A stretch of 35,278 nt of DNA. Source: Helicobacter burdigaliensis. GTDB taxonomy: Bacteria > Campylobacterota > Campylobacteria > Campylobacterales > Helicobacteraceae. Shown in pieces: positions 17,695 through 25,480 of the stretch. The stretch's first letter is position 1. Each line of letters opens with the position of its first letter. The stretch lies in assembly GCF_003670295.1 (NCBI RefSeq), contig NZ_QXJG01000016.1:1-35278 (forward strand), written 5' to 3'. The translations under genes and the position numbers were made by a program. The notes under the pieces are model-generated. The model worked only from the letters and a program-made list of their open reading frames with translations. It did not search any database and had not been told where the DNA came from.

Positions 17695-18342
17695 TTAATA
17701 TAAAAGCTTGTTTAATCTCCCATTAAAACTAGAAATTTCTAGCATTTCTTGAATGCTTGCATGGTGGTTTGGTTTGCTAAGGGTTAGGTTATTATCAGCA
17801 AAGTTACAAGCATTCCAAGAATGTCCGATAAGTGCCATGATATTTTGCCTACAGAGCAAATGGGTTTTATGCGTAATGTAGATATTTTCCCATAATTTTA
17901 TGGCATTGGGTCTAAGATTTGGGGTTTTGTAGCCCACAGGATCAAGCGTTAGAAGGAGCTCTAAAGCATTATTTTGTAAAGCTTGTTTATTGTGTAAGGT
18001 TTTTAGGGCGTGGTAGAAGTTGTTTGCTCCCCATGAATGAGCAATCACAAAGATGGGAAGTTTTAGAGTGGTGAGTTGTGGAAGCCATGAGCTAAAAAGT
18101 TCTAAAGAATTAAAGCTTGCATAGAGTTTTATGCAGTTTGGATTGTGAAATCCTAAAAATGTGTCAAAAACGGCTCGCATAATCGTATCGCAAAACCCTC
18201 CCACAAAAATAACAATCGCCTTAGGAGAATCACAAGTTAAGTTTAAATCCTCTTTGGCAATGCGTATGCCATAGGGCTTAAAATTGCAATTTGGTTTAGG
18301 TAAAAAAGAGTTTGGATAAATCAGTGTAGGTAAATAAAACAT
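17695..18342 (-). CDS. putative alpha/beta hydrolase, substrate unknown
   Basis: A 215-residue protein with an alpha/beta-hydrolase plan: IVIFVGGF near residue 43, nucleophile elbow AHSWG with Ser103, LTLDPVG with a possible acid Asp134, and NHHASIQ with His193/His194 as a possible base. A second GHSW (173-176) is present but outside the expected elbow. No signal peptide is clear. The ribosome site AGGAAG precedes the ATG. It converges with hsdM. Lipase- or thioesterase-like activity is possible, but nothing in the context fixes the substrate; position next to the defence island is only suggestive. Confidence 0.65.
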   Translation of the reverse strand: MFYLPTLIYPNSFLPKPNCNFKPYGIRIAKEDLNLTCDSPKAIVIFVGGFCDTIMRAVFDTFLGFHNPNCIKLYASFNSLELFSSWLPQLTTLKLPIFVIAHSWGANNFYHALKTLHNKQALQNNALELLLTLDPVGYKTPNLRPNAIKLWENIYITHKTHLLCRQNIMALIGHSWNACNFADNNLTLSKPNHHASIQEMLEISSFNGRLNKLLY

Positions 18343-18501
18343 TATAGCTTCCTAAAATGTTGGGATTTTTATAAATTGTAGTTCAAATTAACTAATTTAT
18401 TAATTAAGTATCTTGAAATAGGGGATAAGATTTATAAAGATAGTTAAGAAATATTTAAAAAATATATGTTTTAATAAAGAAAAAATAAAAAAGAAAAGTA
18501 T

Positions 18502-18735
18502 ATGGATAAAGTGGTATTTATCACAGGGGGTTCTACGGGTATTGGCAATGCTTGTGTGCATAAGTTTCATAAAAAAGGCTATAAGTGCTTTTATGGATAT
18601 AAATCAAGAGAAGGGGTGTAAAGTAGCACAGAGTTTAGAAAATGTGCTTTTTATAGCAGGAGATACAAAAAGAAAGAAGATATAGAAAAAGCAATTGCTA
18701 AGGAAGGGGGGGGGAAGATTAATTTGTTTAAAGAG
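18502..18735 (+). pseudogene. short-chain dehydrogenase remnant, truncated and frameshifted
   Basis: Starts as MDKVVFITGGSTGIGNAC, the NAD(P)-binding Rossmann motif TGGSTGIG of short-chain dehydrogenases, then loses frame. A second frame carries FMDINQEKG...AQSLENVLFIAGD and a third EDIEKAIAKEGGGKINLF. The catalytic Tyr-x3-Lys half is missing, as the sequence runs directly into the 3' end of the ABC ATPase gene. At least two frame changes plus a large 3' deletion make this non-functional. A 9-G tract lies in the third segment. The surrounding 400 bp between hydrolase and ABC transporter hold no other gene. Confidence 0.75.
18706..18714 (+). repeat. 9-G homopolymer tract
   Basis: Nine consecutive G inside the dehydrogenase remnant. 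Tracts of this length are classic slipped-strand sites in Campylobacter and Helicobacter, but here the host gene is already broken. Confidence 0.6.
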
Positions 18736-18742
18736 TGTTTAT

Positions 18743-19549
18743 TTAATGCCTAATATGGCTTAGAAAATATTTTAATCTCTCACTTTTTGGATTTTCAAAA
18801 AAAACTTTGGGTTCTTCATCTTCTAGGATATTTCCACCCTCCATAAAAAGCACTCTAGTAGCTACTTCTTTGGCAAATCCCATTTCATGCGTTACGCAAA
18901 TCATGCTCATTCCCTCCATTGCTAAGCTTTTCATAAGCTCTAAAACTCCTCCTACCATTTCAGGATCTAGCGCACTTGTAGGCTCATCATAGAGCATTAC
19001 TTCAGGCTTCATAGCTAAAGCTCTAGCAATAGCGATTCTTTGTTTTTGTCCTCCGCTTAAGCGTGAGGGGTATTCGTTTTTTTTATCATAAAGTCCTATT
19101 TTATTTAAAAGGGCTTCAGCAATTTCTAAGGCTTCTTTAGGGGTGGCTTTTTTAAGTTTTATGGGGGCTAGAGTGATATTATCTAATACATTTAAGTTGT
19201 TAAAAAGATTAAAATGTTGGAACACCATTCCCATTCTGCTTCTAGCTTCATTAATATCTATTAAATCTTTTTTGTCTAGCCTTTTAATCTCTTTTTTTAG
19301 CTCGCTATTGCTTAAACCCTTTAAGCGTGGATAGAGTTCTAAACTTAAATTTGAGATTCTCTTTCCATCAAGCCAAATTTCTCCGCTATCGGGTTTTTCT
19401 AAGAGATTAAGACATCTTAAAAATGTGCTTTTTCCACTTCCGCTAGGACCTATGATGACGACTTTTTCACCCTTTTTAAATTCTGCATTTATGGAATTTA
19501 ATACAATTTTTCCATTGAATTGTTTGACAAGATTTTTAATATTTATCAC
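18743..19549 (-). CDS. polar amino-acid ABC importer, ATPase
   Basis: Cytoplasmic ATPase of a GlnQ/HisP-type importer. Walker A GPSGSGKS near residue 34, Q-loop MVFQHFNLF, signature RLSGGQKQR, Walker [13 protein letters not shown] and the H-loop CVTHE are all present. At 268 residues it is about 26 longer than E. coli GlnQ; the excess is a charged, helical-looking segment ([19 protein letters not shown]) between the first beta region and the Q-loop. The start is GTG and overlaps the permease gene by 14 bp. It ends against the dehydrogenase remnant. Substrate is probably a polar amino acid such as glutamine, glutamate, aspartate or cystine. Confidence 0.92.
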   Translation of the reverse strand: MINIKNLVKQFNGKIVLNSINAEFKKGEKVVIIGPSGSGKSTFLRCLNLLEKPDSGEIWLDGKRISNLSLELYPRLKGLSNSELKKEIKRLDKKDLIDINEARSRMGMVFQHFNLFNNLNVLDNITLAPIKLKKATPKEALEIAEALLNKIGLYDKKNEYPSRLSGGQKQRIAIARALAMKPEVMLYDEPTSALDPEMVGGVLELMKSLAMEGMSMICVTHEMGFAKEVATRVLFMEGGNILEDEEPKVFFENPKSERLKYFLSHIRH

Positions 19550-20237
19550 TTTTTCGTAATTTCCCTTCTAATATTTTTACAAAATAGCTTGCTATAAGCA
19601 CAAGAACTAAATAACAAACTGCCAAAAAGAAATAAGGAACAATATATTCATAACTAGCACTTCCTATGGTTCTAAAGGCATAGGTTAGGTCATGCACGGT
19701 TATGAAATTTGCCACAGATGTTTCTTTTAAGAGTGTAATAAATTCATTGCCTAAATTTGGAAGAGCATTTTTAAGCGCTTGTGGAAAGATAACAAAACGC
19801 ATACTTTGCTTAGAATTTAGCCCTAAAGCCCTTGCTGCTTCGTTTTGTCCGCTATCTATGCTCAAGATTCCACTTCGCATAATCTCGCTAACATACGCAC
19901 CGCTATTAAGTCCAAAAATACACACCGCTACAAGCAAGGCATTAGTCCCTGCAAGTCCTAAAAGTGGCAAAATTACAAAGTATAAAAATAAAAGTTGCAC
20001 TACAATGGGCGTGCCTCTAAAAAAGCCTACATAAAGTTTGCAAATAAAAACTAATACTTTTTCTAGAGTATTTTTTTCTTCTTTAGCATTTAAGATTGCC
20101 ACTAAAGTTCCAATGACTACCCCAATAAGCAAACCACAAATCGCTAAAAGAAGTGTTACGAAAATACCCTCTAAAACTAGATTATAACCGCCCTTTAAAA
20201 TAAGCTGGTTATAAAAAATCTCTATCTTTTCTCCCAA
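19536..20237 (-). CDS. polar amino-acid ABC importer, permease
   Basis: Inner-membrane permease (HisM/GlnP family), 233 residues with about five membrane segments. The EAA loop that docks the ATPase is clear ([20 protein letters not shown]), followed by [15 protein letters not shown]. The start codon is TTG with AGGA overlapping the stop of the upstream binding-protein gene. As only one permease gene is present, a homodimer is expected. Confidence 0.92.
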   Translation of the reverse strand: MGEKIEIFYNQLILKGGYNLVLEGIFVTLLLAICGLLIGVVIGTLVAILNAKEEKNTLEKVLVFICKLYVGFFRGTPIVVQLLFLYFVILPLLGLAGTNALLVAVCIFGLNSGAYVSEIMRSGILSIDSGQNEAARALGLNSKQSMRFVIFPQALKNALPNLGNEFITLLKETSVANFITVHDLTYAFRTIGSASYEYIVPYFFLAVCYLVLVLIASYFVKILEGKLRKSDKY

Positions 20238-20246
20238 AATCTTTTC

Positions 20247-21026
20247 CTAGAAATACTTTTTAATGATTGCTTCAAGTGTGCCATCTTGCTTCATAGAATC
20301 TAAAGCTTTGTTGATTTCTTCTAATAAAGCAGTGTTGTTTTTATTCACGCCAATTCCGTATTTTTCTTCTGTCAAAAAGGCTTCAAGCACTTGTGTTCCA
20401 GCATTTGCACGTGAGAGGATTTTAGCAGGAGCTTCATCTAAAATTACAATTTCTACTTGTCCATTTACTAGAGCATTTACAGCCAAAGAACCATTTACAA
20501 AATTTTTGATTTCTGCATTTTTAAATCCTACAAATCCCCAATCTTTATCCCCATGTGCATAAAAAGATCCTGTTGTTCCTGTGGCAACTCCTATTTTAAT
20601 GCCTTTTTGTGAATCAATCGCTTCAAAAAGCGCTTTAGCATCTTTACTAACTGCTTTTAATTTTTCATTATCATTTTTGATGATTACCACTTGTGCTGCA
20701 TTATAATAAGAGCTTGAAAAATTAATCACTTTGGATCTGTTTTCGTTGATTGTTAGCCCGCTTGCACCAAAATCGGCATTACCGCTACTAATAGCACTCA
20801 CTACTGAATCAAACTCCATATCTTTAATTTCTAAAGTTTTTCCAAGTCTTTTAGCAATTTCTTGTGCGATTTCAACATCGATTCCTTTAAAAGCCTCTCC
20901 TTCTTTGTATTCAAAAGGTGGAAATTCTGCTGCTGTTGCCATTGTGAGTTTATCTTCATTGCCGCAAGCACTTAAGCCAAACAATGCAAAAAGCATTAAA
21001 AAACCTGTTAAAATTACCTTTTTCAT
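20247..21026 (-). CDS. amino-acid-binding lipoprotein of the ABC importer
   Basis: Periplasmic solute-binding protein (family 3), membrane-anchored: lipobox LSAC with Cys21. Mature part starts with the typical TMATAAEFPPFEYKEG and contains GIDVEIAQEIAKRLGK, SGLTINENRSKVINFS and GVATGTTGSFYA, which shape the amino-acid pocket (ligand-binding Arg in the ENR segment). 259 residues is normal. It heads the leftward three-gene unit; a TATAAT box lies at 21054-21059. Related Campylobacter proteins bind aspartate/glutamate or cysteine, but ligand cannot be assigned from sequence alone. Confidence 0.92.
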   Translation of the reverse strand: MKKVILTGFLMLFALFGLSACGNEDKLTMATAAEFPPFEYKEGEAFKGIDVEIAQEIAKRLGKTLEIKDMEFDSVVSAISSGNADFGASGLTINENRSKVINFSSSYYNAAQVVIIKNDNEKLKAVSKDAKALFEAIDSQKGIKIGVATGTTGSFYAHGDKDWGFVGFKNAEIKNFVNGSLAVNALVNGQVEIVILDEAPAKILSRANAGTQVLEAFLTEEKYGIGVNKNNTALLEEINKALDSMKQDGTLEAIIKKYF

Positions 21027-21053
21027 AAACTTCCTTTATTAAAATAAATTTGG

Positions 21054-21059
21054 ATTATA
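21054..21059 (-). promoter_or_regulatory. -10 box of the amino-acid importer operon
   Basis: Reads TATAAT on the minus strand, 28 bases before the binding-protein ATG, in the 199-bp divergent gap with the ferredoxin gene. Confidence 0.5.
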
Positions 21060-21187
21060 TAAAAATTCCTCTTAAAAGATAGAGTGTAAAGATAAAATAT
21101 TTTTGAGTTTGTAAAGAAATTTGTAAATTTTAAAATAAAGTTTTTGCAAAAATTTTATTTTAAAGCTTTGTTTTACTAACCTTTCTA

Positions 21188-21193
21188 TATACT
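21188..21193 (+). promoter_or_regulatory. -10 box of the ferredoxin gene
   Basis: TATACT, 32 bases before the ferredoxin ATG, followed by the strong ribosome site AAGGAGA (21214-21220). Confidence 0.45.
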
Positions 21194-21225
21194 TAAGAGT
21201 TATTTCAAAATTCTAAGGAGAAACT

Positions 21226-21510
21226 ATGTCTGTTAAAATTACTGATATTTGTATCGCATGTGGTGCTTGTATTGATGAATGTCCAGTAGAGGCGATTGTT
21301 GATGATGATGATAGCCCAAACAATGATGGTGCATATTTTGTTTATAATGATAAATGTGTAGAATGTGTAGGGCATAATGACGCTCCAGCCTGTGCAGATG
21401 CCTGTCCAACTGAGGGCTGTATCGTGTGGGATGCTGTCGTAGATGGTCAAGCTTTCAGAGAGGATATTGGCGAGGATAAAAGAAGCTCCCATACTCCAGT
21501 AGTAGAATAG
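21226..21510 (+). CDS. 2[4Fe-4S] ferredoxin (Alvin-type)
   Basis: Small soluble electron carrier, 94 residues. Cluster 1 ligands Cys9, Cys12, Cys15 with Cys19 (CxxCxxCxxxC); cluster 2 ligands Cys44, Cys47, Cys56 and Cys60, with the eight-residue spacing between second and third cysteine and a C-terminal extension that define the Alvin type. An extra Cys65 is present. In related bacteria such ferredoxins serve 2-oxoacid:acceptor oxidoreductases. It is a single-gene unit with a strong ribosome site, and its stop codon lies inside a hairpin shared with convergent crcB. Confidence 0.95.
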   Translation: MSVKITDICIACGACIDECPVEAIVDDDDSPNNDGAYFVYNDKCVECVGHNDAPACADACPTEGCIVWDAVVDGQAFREDIGEDKRSSHTPVVE

Positions 21511-21526
21511 ATTTTCTATTCTGCTA
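21500..21526. terminator. bidirectional hairpin between ferredoxin gene and crcB
   Basis: 12-bp stem (one G-U pair) TAGTAGAATAGA / TCTATTCTGCTA with a 3-base loop. It includes the stop codon of the ferredoxin gene and the 3' end of crcB, so one structure can end both convergent transcripts. Confidence 0.6.
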
Positions 21527-21899
21527 TCTTAGCTACAAAACTTCCCAAAAACACTGCCAACAATCCTAAGATATTTGTCAAAAATACATAAAGAATAGCA
21601 AAAGTGAATTTTTGATGGAGTATTAGATTTAAAAATTCCATTCCAAAAGATGAAAAAGTAGTAAAACCACCCAAAATCCCAACAATCAAGAACAACTTCA
21701 AATGCCCTTCATCTTTAAGATAAAAGAATAAAAATCCTATACAAAAACAACCCAAAATATTAATGAGCATTGTAGGAGTAAATAGCATTAAAAAAGAACC
21801 ATTTTTGGCTAAGAAATTTTGTAAGAAAAAAGTGCTTAAGAGGAATCGTAAAGTAGCACCCAGTGCACCACCTAGTGCTACTAAAAGGATTTTATCCAT
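21516..21899 (-). CDS. crcB: fluoride channel CrcB/Fluc
   Basis: Small dual-topology membrane protein that lets fluoride leave the cell. Four membrane segments in 127 residues, with GGALGATLRF near the start, NILGCFCIGFLF and GGFTTFSSFGMEF, whose phenylalanines line the pore. I take ATG 21899 as start, overlapping the glnA stop as TAATG; a TTG six bases upstream is a weaker option. Co-transcribed with glnA. No fluoride riboswitch is apparent. Confidence 0.9.
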   Translation of the reverse strand: MDKILLVALGGALGATLRFLLSTFFLQNFLAKNGSFLMLFTPTMLINILGCFCIGFLFFYLKDEGHLKLFLIVGILGGFTTFSSFGMEFLNLILHQKFTFAILYVFLTNILGLLAVFLGSFVAKIAE

Positions 21900-23335
21900 T
21901 AGCAACTATAAGTTGTCAAAAACTCAAATGGATGTGGGCGCGCTTCCCAAGGCCAAATTTCTGTTTCAAACTTGTAAGCTTTGTAAGTTTGGATAAACTC
22001 TTCACTAAAGACATTGCCTTCTTTTAAATAGGTTCTATCAAGTAGCATTTCTTCTACTGCATGGCGGAGTGTGTGTGGGAGTTGCTTAATGCCTTTTTCT
22101 CTTATCTCATCTAAATGCAATTCAAAAAGATTCATCTCCATAGGCTCACCCGGATTAATTTTGTTTTTAATTCCGTCTAACCCTGCCATTAGAAGTGCTG
22201 AAAAAGCTAGATAAGGGTTTGCTGAACTATCTGGGAATCTAAACTCCATTCTCTTTGCTTTTTCTCCACTATTATAAGGGATTCTAATGCTTGCACTTCT
22301 GTTTTGTGCTGAATATGTAAGGATACTTGGTGCTTCAAAGCCCGGAATTAGTCTTTTATAAGAGTTTGTAGAAGCATTTGTAAAAGCCGCTAAGCCTCTA
22401 GCATGTTTTAATACACCTCCTAAAAAATGCAAAGATAGCTCACTCATACCCTCATAAGAATCCCCTGCAAAAAGATTCTTACCACCTTTCCAAATGCTTA
22501 TGTGTGTGTGCATTCCGCTTCCATTATCATTATAAAGTGGCTTTGGCATAAAGGTTGCGGTTTTGCCATTGAGGTGAGCTACCATTTTTACGACATATTT
22601 TAGCTTTTGGACATTATCAGCAGCTTCGAGCATATCGCCAAATTTTATACCTATTTCGCCTTGTCCTTGTGCGACTTCATGATGGACTACAAAGGTCTCT
22701 AGCCCAACTTGATTAAGCACTTTTACCATTTCAGCTCTAATATCTACCATAGTATCTACGGGTGCTACTGGGAAGTATCCACCTTTAAGTCCGGGTCTAT
22801 GCCCTAGATTTACTCCTTCGTATTCTTTGGTTCTATTCCATTCGCCTTCTTCTGTGTCAATCTCATAATATTGACAATTTATAGAATCTTTCATTTTAAT
22901 TGAATCGAATACAAAAAATTCATTTTCTGGACCAAAATAAGCTACATCGCCAATTCCTGTATCTTTTAAGTGTTGCATTGCTCTTTTTACTATACTTCTG
23001 GGACATTTTTCATAAGGTTCGTTTTTATAAATATCCCAAACATCGCAAAATACAACCATTGTAGTATCAGCGGTAAAGGGATCTATGAAGTATCTAATGG
23101 GATCTGGGATTAGTATCATATCTGATTTATTAACGGGTTGCCATGCGTGAATGGAGCTTCCATCAAATGGGATTCCTTCAAAACTGCTTGCATCAATGCT
23201 ACTTGCACTAAAGGAGAGATGGTGCCAAACCCCCTTAATATCTGTGAATCTAAAATCAATAAATTCTACTTCATTTGCCTTACATTCTTCAAAAAACTTT
23301 GCTACTGCTTGTTCATCTACTTTTGGTTTTTCCAT
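21899..23335 (-). CDS. glnA: glutamine synthetase type I
   Basis: Condenses glutamate and ammonia with ATP to glutamine; the main ammonia-assimilation step. 478 residues. Active-site blocks are visible: FDGSSIHAW near residue 57, the metal site GPENEFF (135-141), [23 protein letters not shown] (269-278), the RSASIRIP region and [13 protein letters not shown]. The site that is NLY in regulated enzymes is MNLFELH, with Phe404 where the adenylylated Tyr would be, so adenylylation control should be absent, as I recall reported for H. pylori. TAGAAT at 23371-23376 is a likely -10. It is followed by crcB. Confidence 0.97.
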   Translation of the reverse strand: MEKPKVDEQAVAKFFEECKANEVEFIDFRFTDIKGVWHHLSFSASSIDASSFEGIPFDGSSIHAWQPVNKSDMILIPDPIRYFIDPFTADTTMVVFCDVWDIYKNEPYEKCPRSIVKRAMQHLKDTGIGDVAYFGPENEFFVFDSIKMKDSINCQYYEIDTEEGEWNRTKEYEGVNLGHRPGLKGGYFPVAPVDTMVDIRAEMVKVLNQVGLETFVVHHEVAQGQGEIGIKFGDMLEAADNVQKLKYVVKMVAHLNGKTATFMPKPLYNDNGSGMHTHISIWKGGKNLFAGDSYEGMSELSLHFLGGVLKHARGLAAFTNASTNSYKRLIPGFEAPSILTYSAQNRSASIRIPYNSGEKAKRMEFRFPDSSANPYLAFSALLMAGLDGIKNKINPGEPMEMNLFELHLDEIREKGIKQLPHTLRHAVEEMLLDRTYLKEGNVFSEEFIQTYKAYKFETEIWPWEARPHPFEFLTTYSC

Positions 23336-23370
23336 TATTATTTCCTTATTTGGCTAAATAAATTTGCACT

Positions 23371-23376
23371 ATTCTA
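23371..23376 (-). promoter_or_regulatory. -10 box of glnA
   Basis: Reads TAGAAT on the minus strand, 36 bases before the glnA ATG. Confidence 0.4.
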
Positions 23377-23459
23377 ACATCAATTTGTTTTATTCTATCT
23401 AAATAAGATCTTTAAAATGTTAATATTTTGCAATTAAGAGCATTTTTAAATTCATAAAA

Positions 23460-23553
23460 AATAATTATCATTATAATTTAAAATATATCAAATCGAATAT
23501 TCTTCTAATTACTATAAAATAATTATTTAGGGAAGAATTTATGATTATCATAA
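23460..23553. promoter_or_regulatory. Fur-box-like palindromes upstream of the metal operon
   Basis: Two AT-rich palindromes in the 291-bp divergent gap between glnA and the metal operon. Site A (23460-23478) AATAATTATCATTATAATT agrees with 13 of 19 positions of the classical Fur box by eye. Site B (23539-23553) TTATGATTATCATAA is a perfect 7-1-7 inverted repeat, the arrangement typical of Fur sites. Iron control of the downstream operon is inferred. Confidence 0.5.
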
Positions 23554-23588
23554 TATTCTAATTTAAGTTTATATTTAAGAAGTTTAAA

Positions 23589-23594
23589 TATAAT
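23589..23594 (+). promoter_or_regulatory. -10 box of the metal operon
   Basis: TATAAT, 32 bases before the first ATG (23627); a TAAGG ribosome site is at 23616-23620. Confidence 0.5.
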
Positions 23595-23626
23595 AAGTCT
23601 AAAAATTAAAATTCTTAAGGTATAGA

Positions 23627-23977
23627 ATGCAAGTTTTGCTTGATACTCTAAAAAATACACAAATAACGCCTACCATGCTAGAAACTTTTGCGAAATATTT
23701 TAGTATTATCCATCACACAAAAGGGAGAATACGCCTAAGAGCTTCTAAAAGGTTAAAAGAAGATTTTAAAGATGAAAAAATTGATTTAGAGGAGCTTTTA
23801 GAAGTTGTTAAAAGTATCCCTGCCATTAAAAATATTAAGATTAATAAAATTATTGGCTCTTTGCTTGTAGAATATGATATAAATGTTTTAGAACCCATTT
23901 GGTGGGAAGAATGGTTTGAGGGGAGAGAGCTTCAAGTGCTTTCTAATAAGCTAAACTCCCTTATACAAGGAATTTAA
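23627..23977 (+). CDS. HMA-like protein opening the metal operon
   Basis: 116-residue soluble protein. The centre, IHHTKGRIRLRASKRL, then a helix, AIKNIKINKIIGSLLVEYD, follows the beta-alpha-beta pattern of the cysteine-less heavy-metal-associated-like domain often found next to, or at the N-terminus of, P1B ATPases. No CxxC is present, so a classic copper-chaperone role is unlikely. The same GR-hR pattern recurs in the N-terminus of the ATPase encoded at the end of this cluster (KTKDRARFKYSF). The next gene starts at the base after its stop. In ferrosome clusters an HMA-type protein accompanies the ATPase; that parallel is inference. Confidence 0.7.
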   Translation: MQVLLDTLKNTQITPTMLETFAKYFSIIHHTKGRIRLRASKRLKEDFKDEKIDLEELLEVVKSIPAIKNIKINKIIGSLLVEYDINVLEPIWWEEWFEGRELQVLSNKLNSLIQGI

Positions 23978-24583
23978 ATGACGCAAGATAATCTTCTTTT
24001 GGCAATATTTGATGAATATAAAGCTTATAGTTTTTATGCAATGGCTTCTAGTGTTTATGGAGAGCCTTTTTCTAATCTTTTAATAGCAGAAAGCAATCAT
24101 ATTAATGCTCTAAGTGTGCATTGTCAATATTTAGGCATAGAAATCCCACAAAATCCATATGAGGGGACTACTAGCTTACCAAATACCTTAGAAGAGGTGC
24201 TCTTAGTGGCTTTGGAGAATGAAAATGCAAATCTTTTGCTTTATGATAAGCTTATTGCAAATGAAGAAAATCCTATGCTAAAGGATACCTTTTATCGTTT
24301 GCAAGCAGCTTCTTTTAACCATCATATACCTGCTTTGCAAAATGCTTTAGAATCTTTAAACCAGACAAATGGAGAAAGAAATTTTTTAGGCAGTTTGCAA
24401 CAAGGAAAAGAGCTTTTAGAAGAAGCAAATCTAATGGTTGCAAATTTGCAATCTGGCAATCTCACTCAAGGGGAATTAGAAGGTTTTTTAAATAAGCTTA
24501 ATTATTCTTTAGTGGGGGGCGTTATTGCGGGTGCATTTAGTGCATTAATTTTAAATGAAATTTTAAATCAAAATAAGGAGTAA
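23978..24583 (+). CDS. ferritin-like protein with glycine-zipper tail
   Basis: 201 residues. The N-terminal ~130 residues look like a four-helix ferritin-like bundle: Glu13, Glu38-x2-His41 (AESNH), Glu80, and AASFNHH near 115, resembling DUF2202-type proteins. Relative to the AASENH pattern I expect, one metal ligand Glu is Phe113. The C-terminus carries a Gly/Ala-rich hydrophobic stretch (LVGGVIAGAFSALIL) of the glycine-zipper type, which would tie it to membrane. Zero-gap spacing to its neighbours puts it in the same operon. Role in iron handling inside or at a membrane compartment is inferred from the combination, not shown. Confidence 0.65.
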   Translation: MTQDNLLLAIFDEYKAYSFYAMASSVYGEPFSNLLIAESNHINALSVHCQYLGIEIPQNPYEGTTSLPNTLEEVLLVALENENANLLLYDKLIANEENPMLKDTFYRLQAASFNHHIPALQNALESLNQTNGERNFLGSLQQGKELLEEANLMVANLQSGNLTQGELEGFLNKLNYSLVGGVIAGAFSALILNEILNQNKE

Positions 24584-24586
24584 ATT

Positions 24587-24850
24587 ATGGCTTTACCATT
24601 TATTGCAGGGTTAGTAGTGGGCTCTAGTATTGCATTGCTTTATACAAAAAGAAAAGAAGTGAAGAATTTTATTCAAGAAGGTGGAGTGAGTGATAGCCTT
24701 AAAAAAGGAAAAGATTTATCCATAAATGCACTAAATTCTATTAAAGAAGATTTTTTATCTAAAGAAGCTATGGATACTAAAAAAACAGCTTCCAAAGAAA
24801 CAAAAGTTAGAAAAAAACGCACTCCTAGAGCTACAAAGGATAAAGTATGA
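24587..24850 (+). CDS. small membrane-anchored lysine-rich protein
   Basis: 87 residues: one N-terminal hydrophobic glycine-containing segment (FIAGLVVGSSIALLY, YtxH-like), an amphipathic middle helix, and a very basic tail (KVRKKRTPRATKDK). AAGGAG precedes the ATG. Its stop overlaps the next start as ATGA. A basic tail on a membrane anchor could bind polyphosphate, phosphate mineral or nucleic acid; this is speculation from composition. Confidence 0.65.
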   Translation: MALPFIAGLVVGSSIALLYTKRKEVKNFIQEGGVSDSLKKGKDLSINALNSIKEDFLSKEAMDTKKTASKETKVRKKRTPRATKDKV

Positions 24851-25188
24851 TTATAAATACAGGCACACCACGATCGGTAAGTGCGCATTTATTAAGTGGT
24901 GCTTTAATGGGATTTATGGTAGGTGGAGTGTATGAGTATAACAAGCTCAAAAATGCTAAAGATAAAAAACAAGCACAAAATACAGCTATTAAAAATACAC
25001 TTAAAATGACTTTAGAGGGCGGTATAGTGAGTGCTTGTGCTATCGGGGCTGTGAATGCTATAAGCGTTTCTAATAAAACTCCTATGCAAAATATTTTAGA
25101 GGCAAGTATGTTTTTAGGAGCTGGTGCTTTAGGAGTTTATGCAATTTCTAAAACTTTCAACAACAATAAAAAGGAAGAAAATGACTAA
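24847..25188 (+). CDS. small glycine-zipper membrane protein
   Basis: 113 residues with at least three hydrophobic, small-residue-rich segments (LLSGALMGFMVGGVYEY; GGIVSACAIGAVNAI; ASMFLGAGALGVYAI) and a basic tail. No known domain recognised. It overlaps the previous gene by 4 bp and the next by 8 bp. Such small Gly-rich membrane proteins are typical of organelle-forming gene clusters, where they pack or shape membrane. Confidence 0.62.
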   Translation: MIINTGTPRSVSAHLLSGALMGFMVGGVYEYNKLKNAKDKKQAQNTAIKNTLKMTLEGGIVSACAIGAVNAISVSNKTPMQNILEASMFLGAGALGVYAISKTFNNNKKEEND

Positions 25189-25480
25189 CAATACTCAAAA
25201 ACCAATTTCAAATAATCCTTATATCAATAATACAAATGCGAATTCTAGCGTAGGTTCTAATGCAACTCCTAATAATAGTCTTTTGCAAAATAATCAAAAA
25301 GATTTTTTAAAAGGTGCGCTAATAGGTGCGGTGGCTACTTTTATCCTTACAAATGAAAATGCACAAAAGGCTATTTTTAAGGGTTTTGCAAAAGTTTCAG
25401 GACTTTTTGAAATGGGGATTGAAGAGCTAAAAGAACGCTATGAGGACGCAAAAGCAGAGGTTCAAGCAGATGAACAATAA
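25181..25480 (+). CDS. small protein with disordered N-terminus and membrane helix
   Basis: 99 residues from ATG 25181, chosen because AAGGAAGAAA lies directly upstream; an upstream in-frame ATG (25139) would add 14 residues overlapping the previous gene. The first ~45 residues are Asn/Ser/Pro-rich and look disordered (SNNPYINNTNANSSVGSN). A glycine-containing hydrophobic segment follows (LKGALIGAVATFILT), then an amphipathic acidic helix (EELKERYEDAKAEVQ). No homologue recognised. It overlaps the ATPase start by 11 bp. Confidence 0.6.
   Translation: MTNNTQKPISNNPYINNTNANSSVGSNATPNNSLLQNNQKDFLKGALIGAVATFILTNENAQKAIFKGFAKVSGLFEMGIEELKERYEDAKAEVQADEQ

Noticed and set aside
23541-23561. Short ATG frame in the promoter region of the metal operon
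   Set aside because: Only six codons, lies inside the palindrome, and has no clear role; leader peptide cannot be supported.
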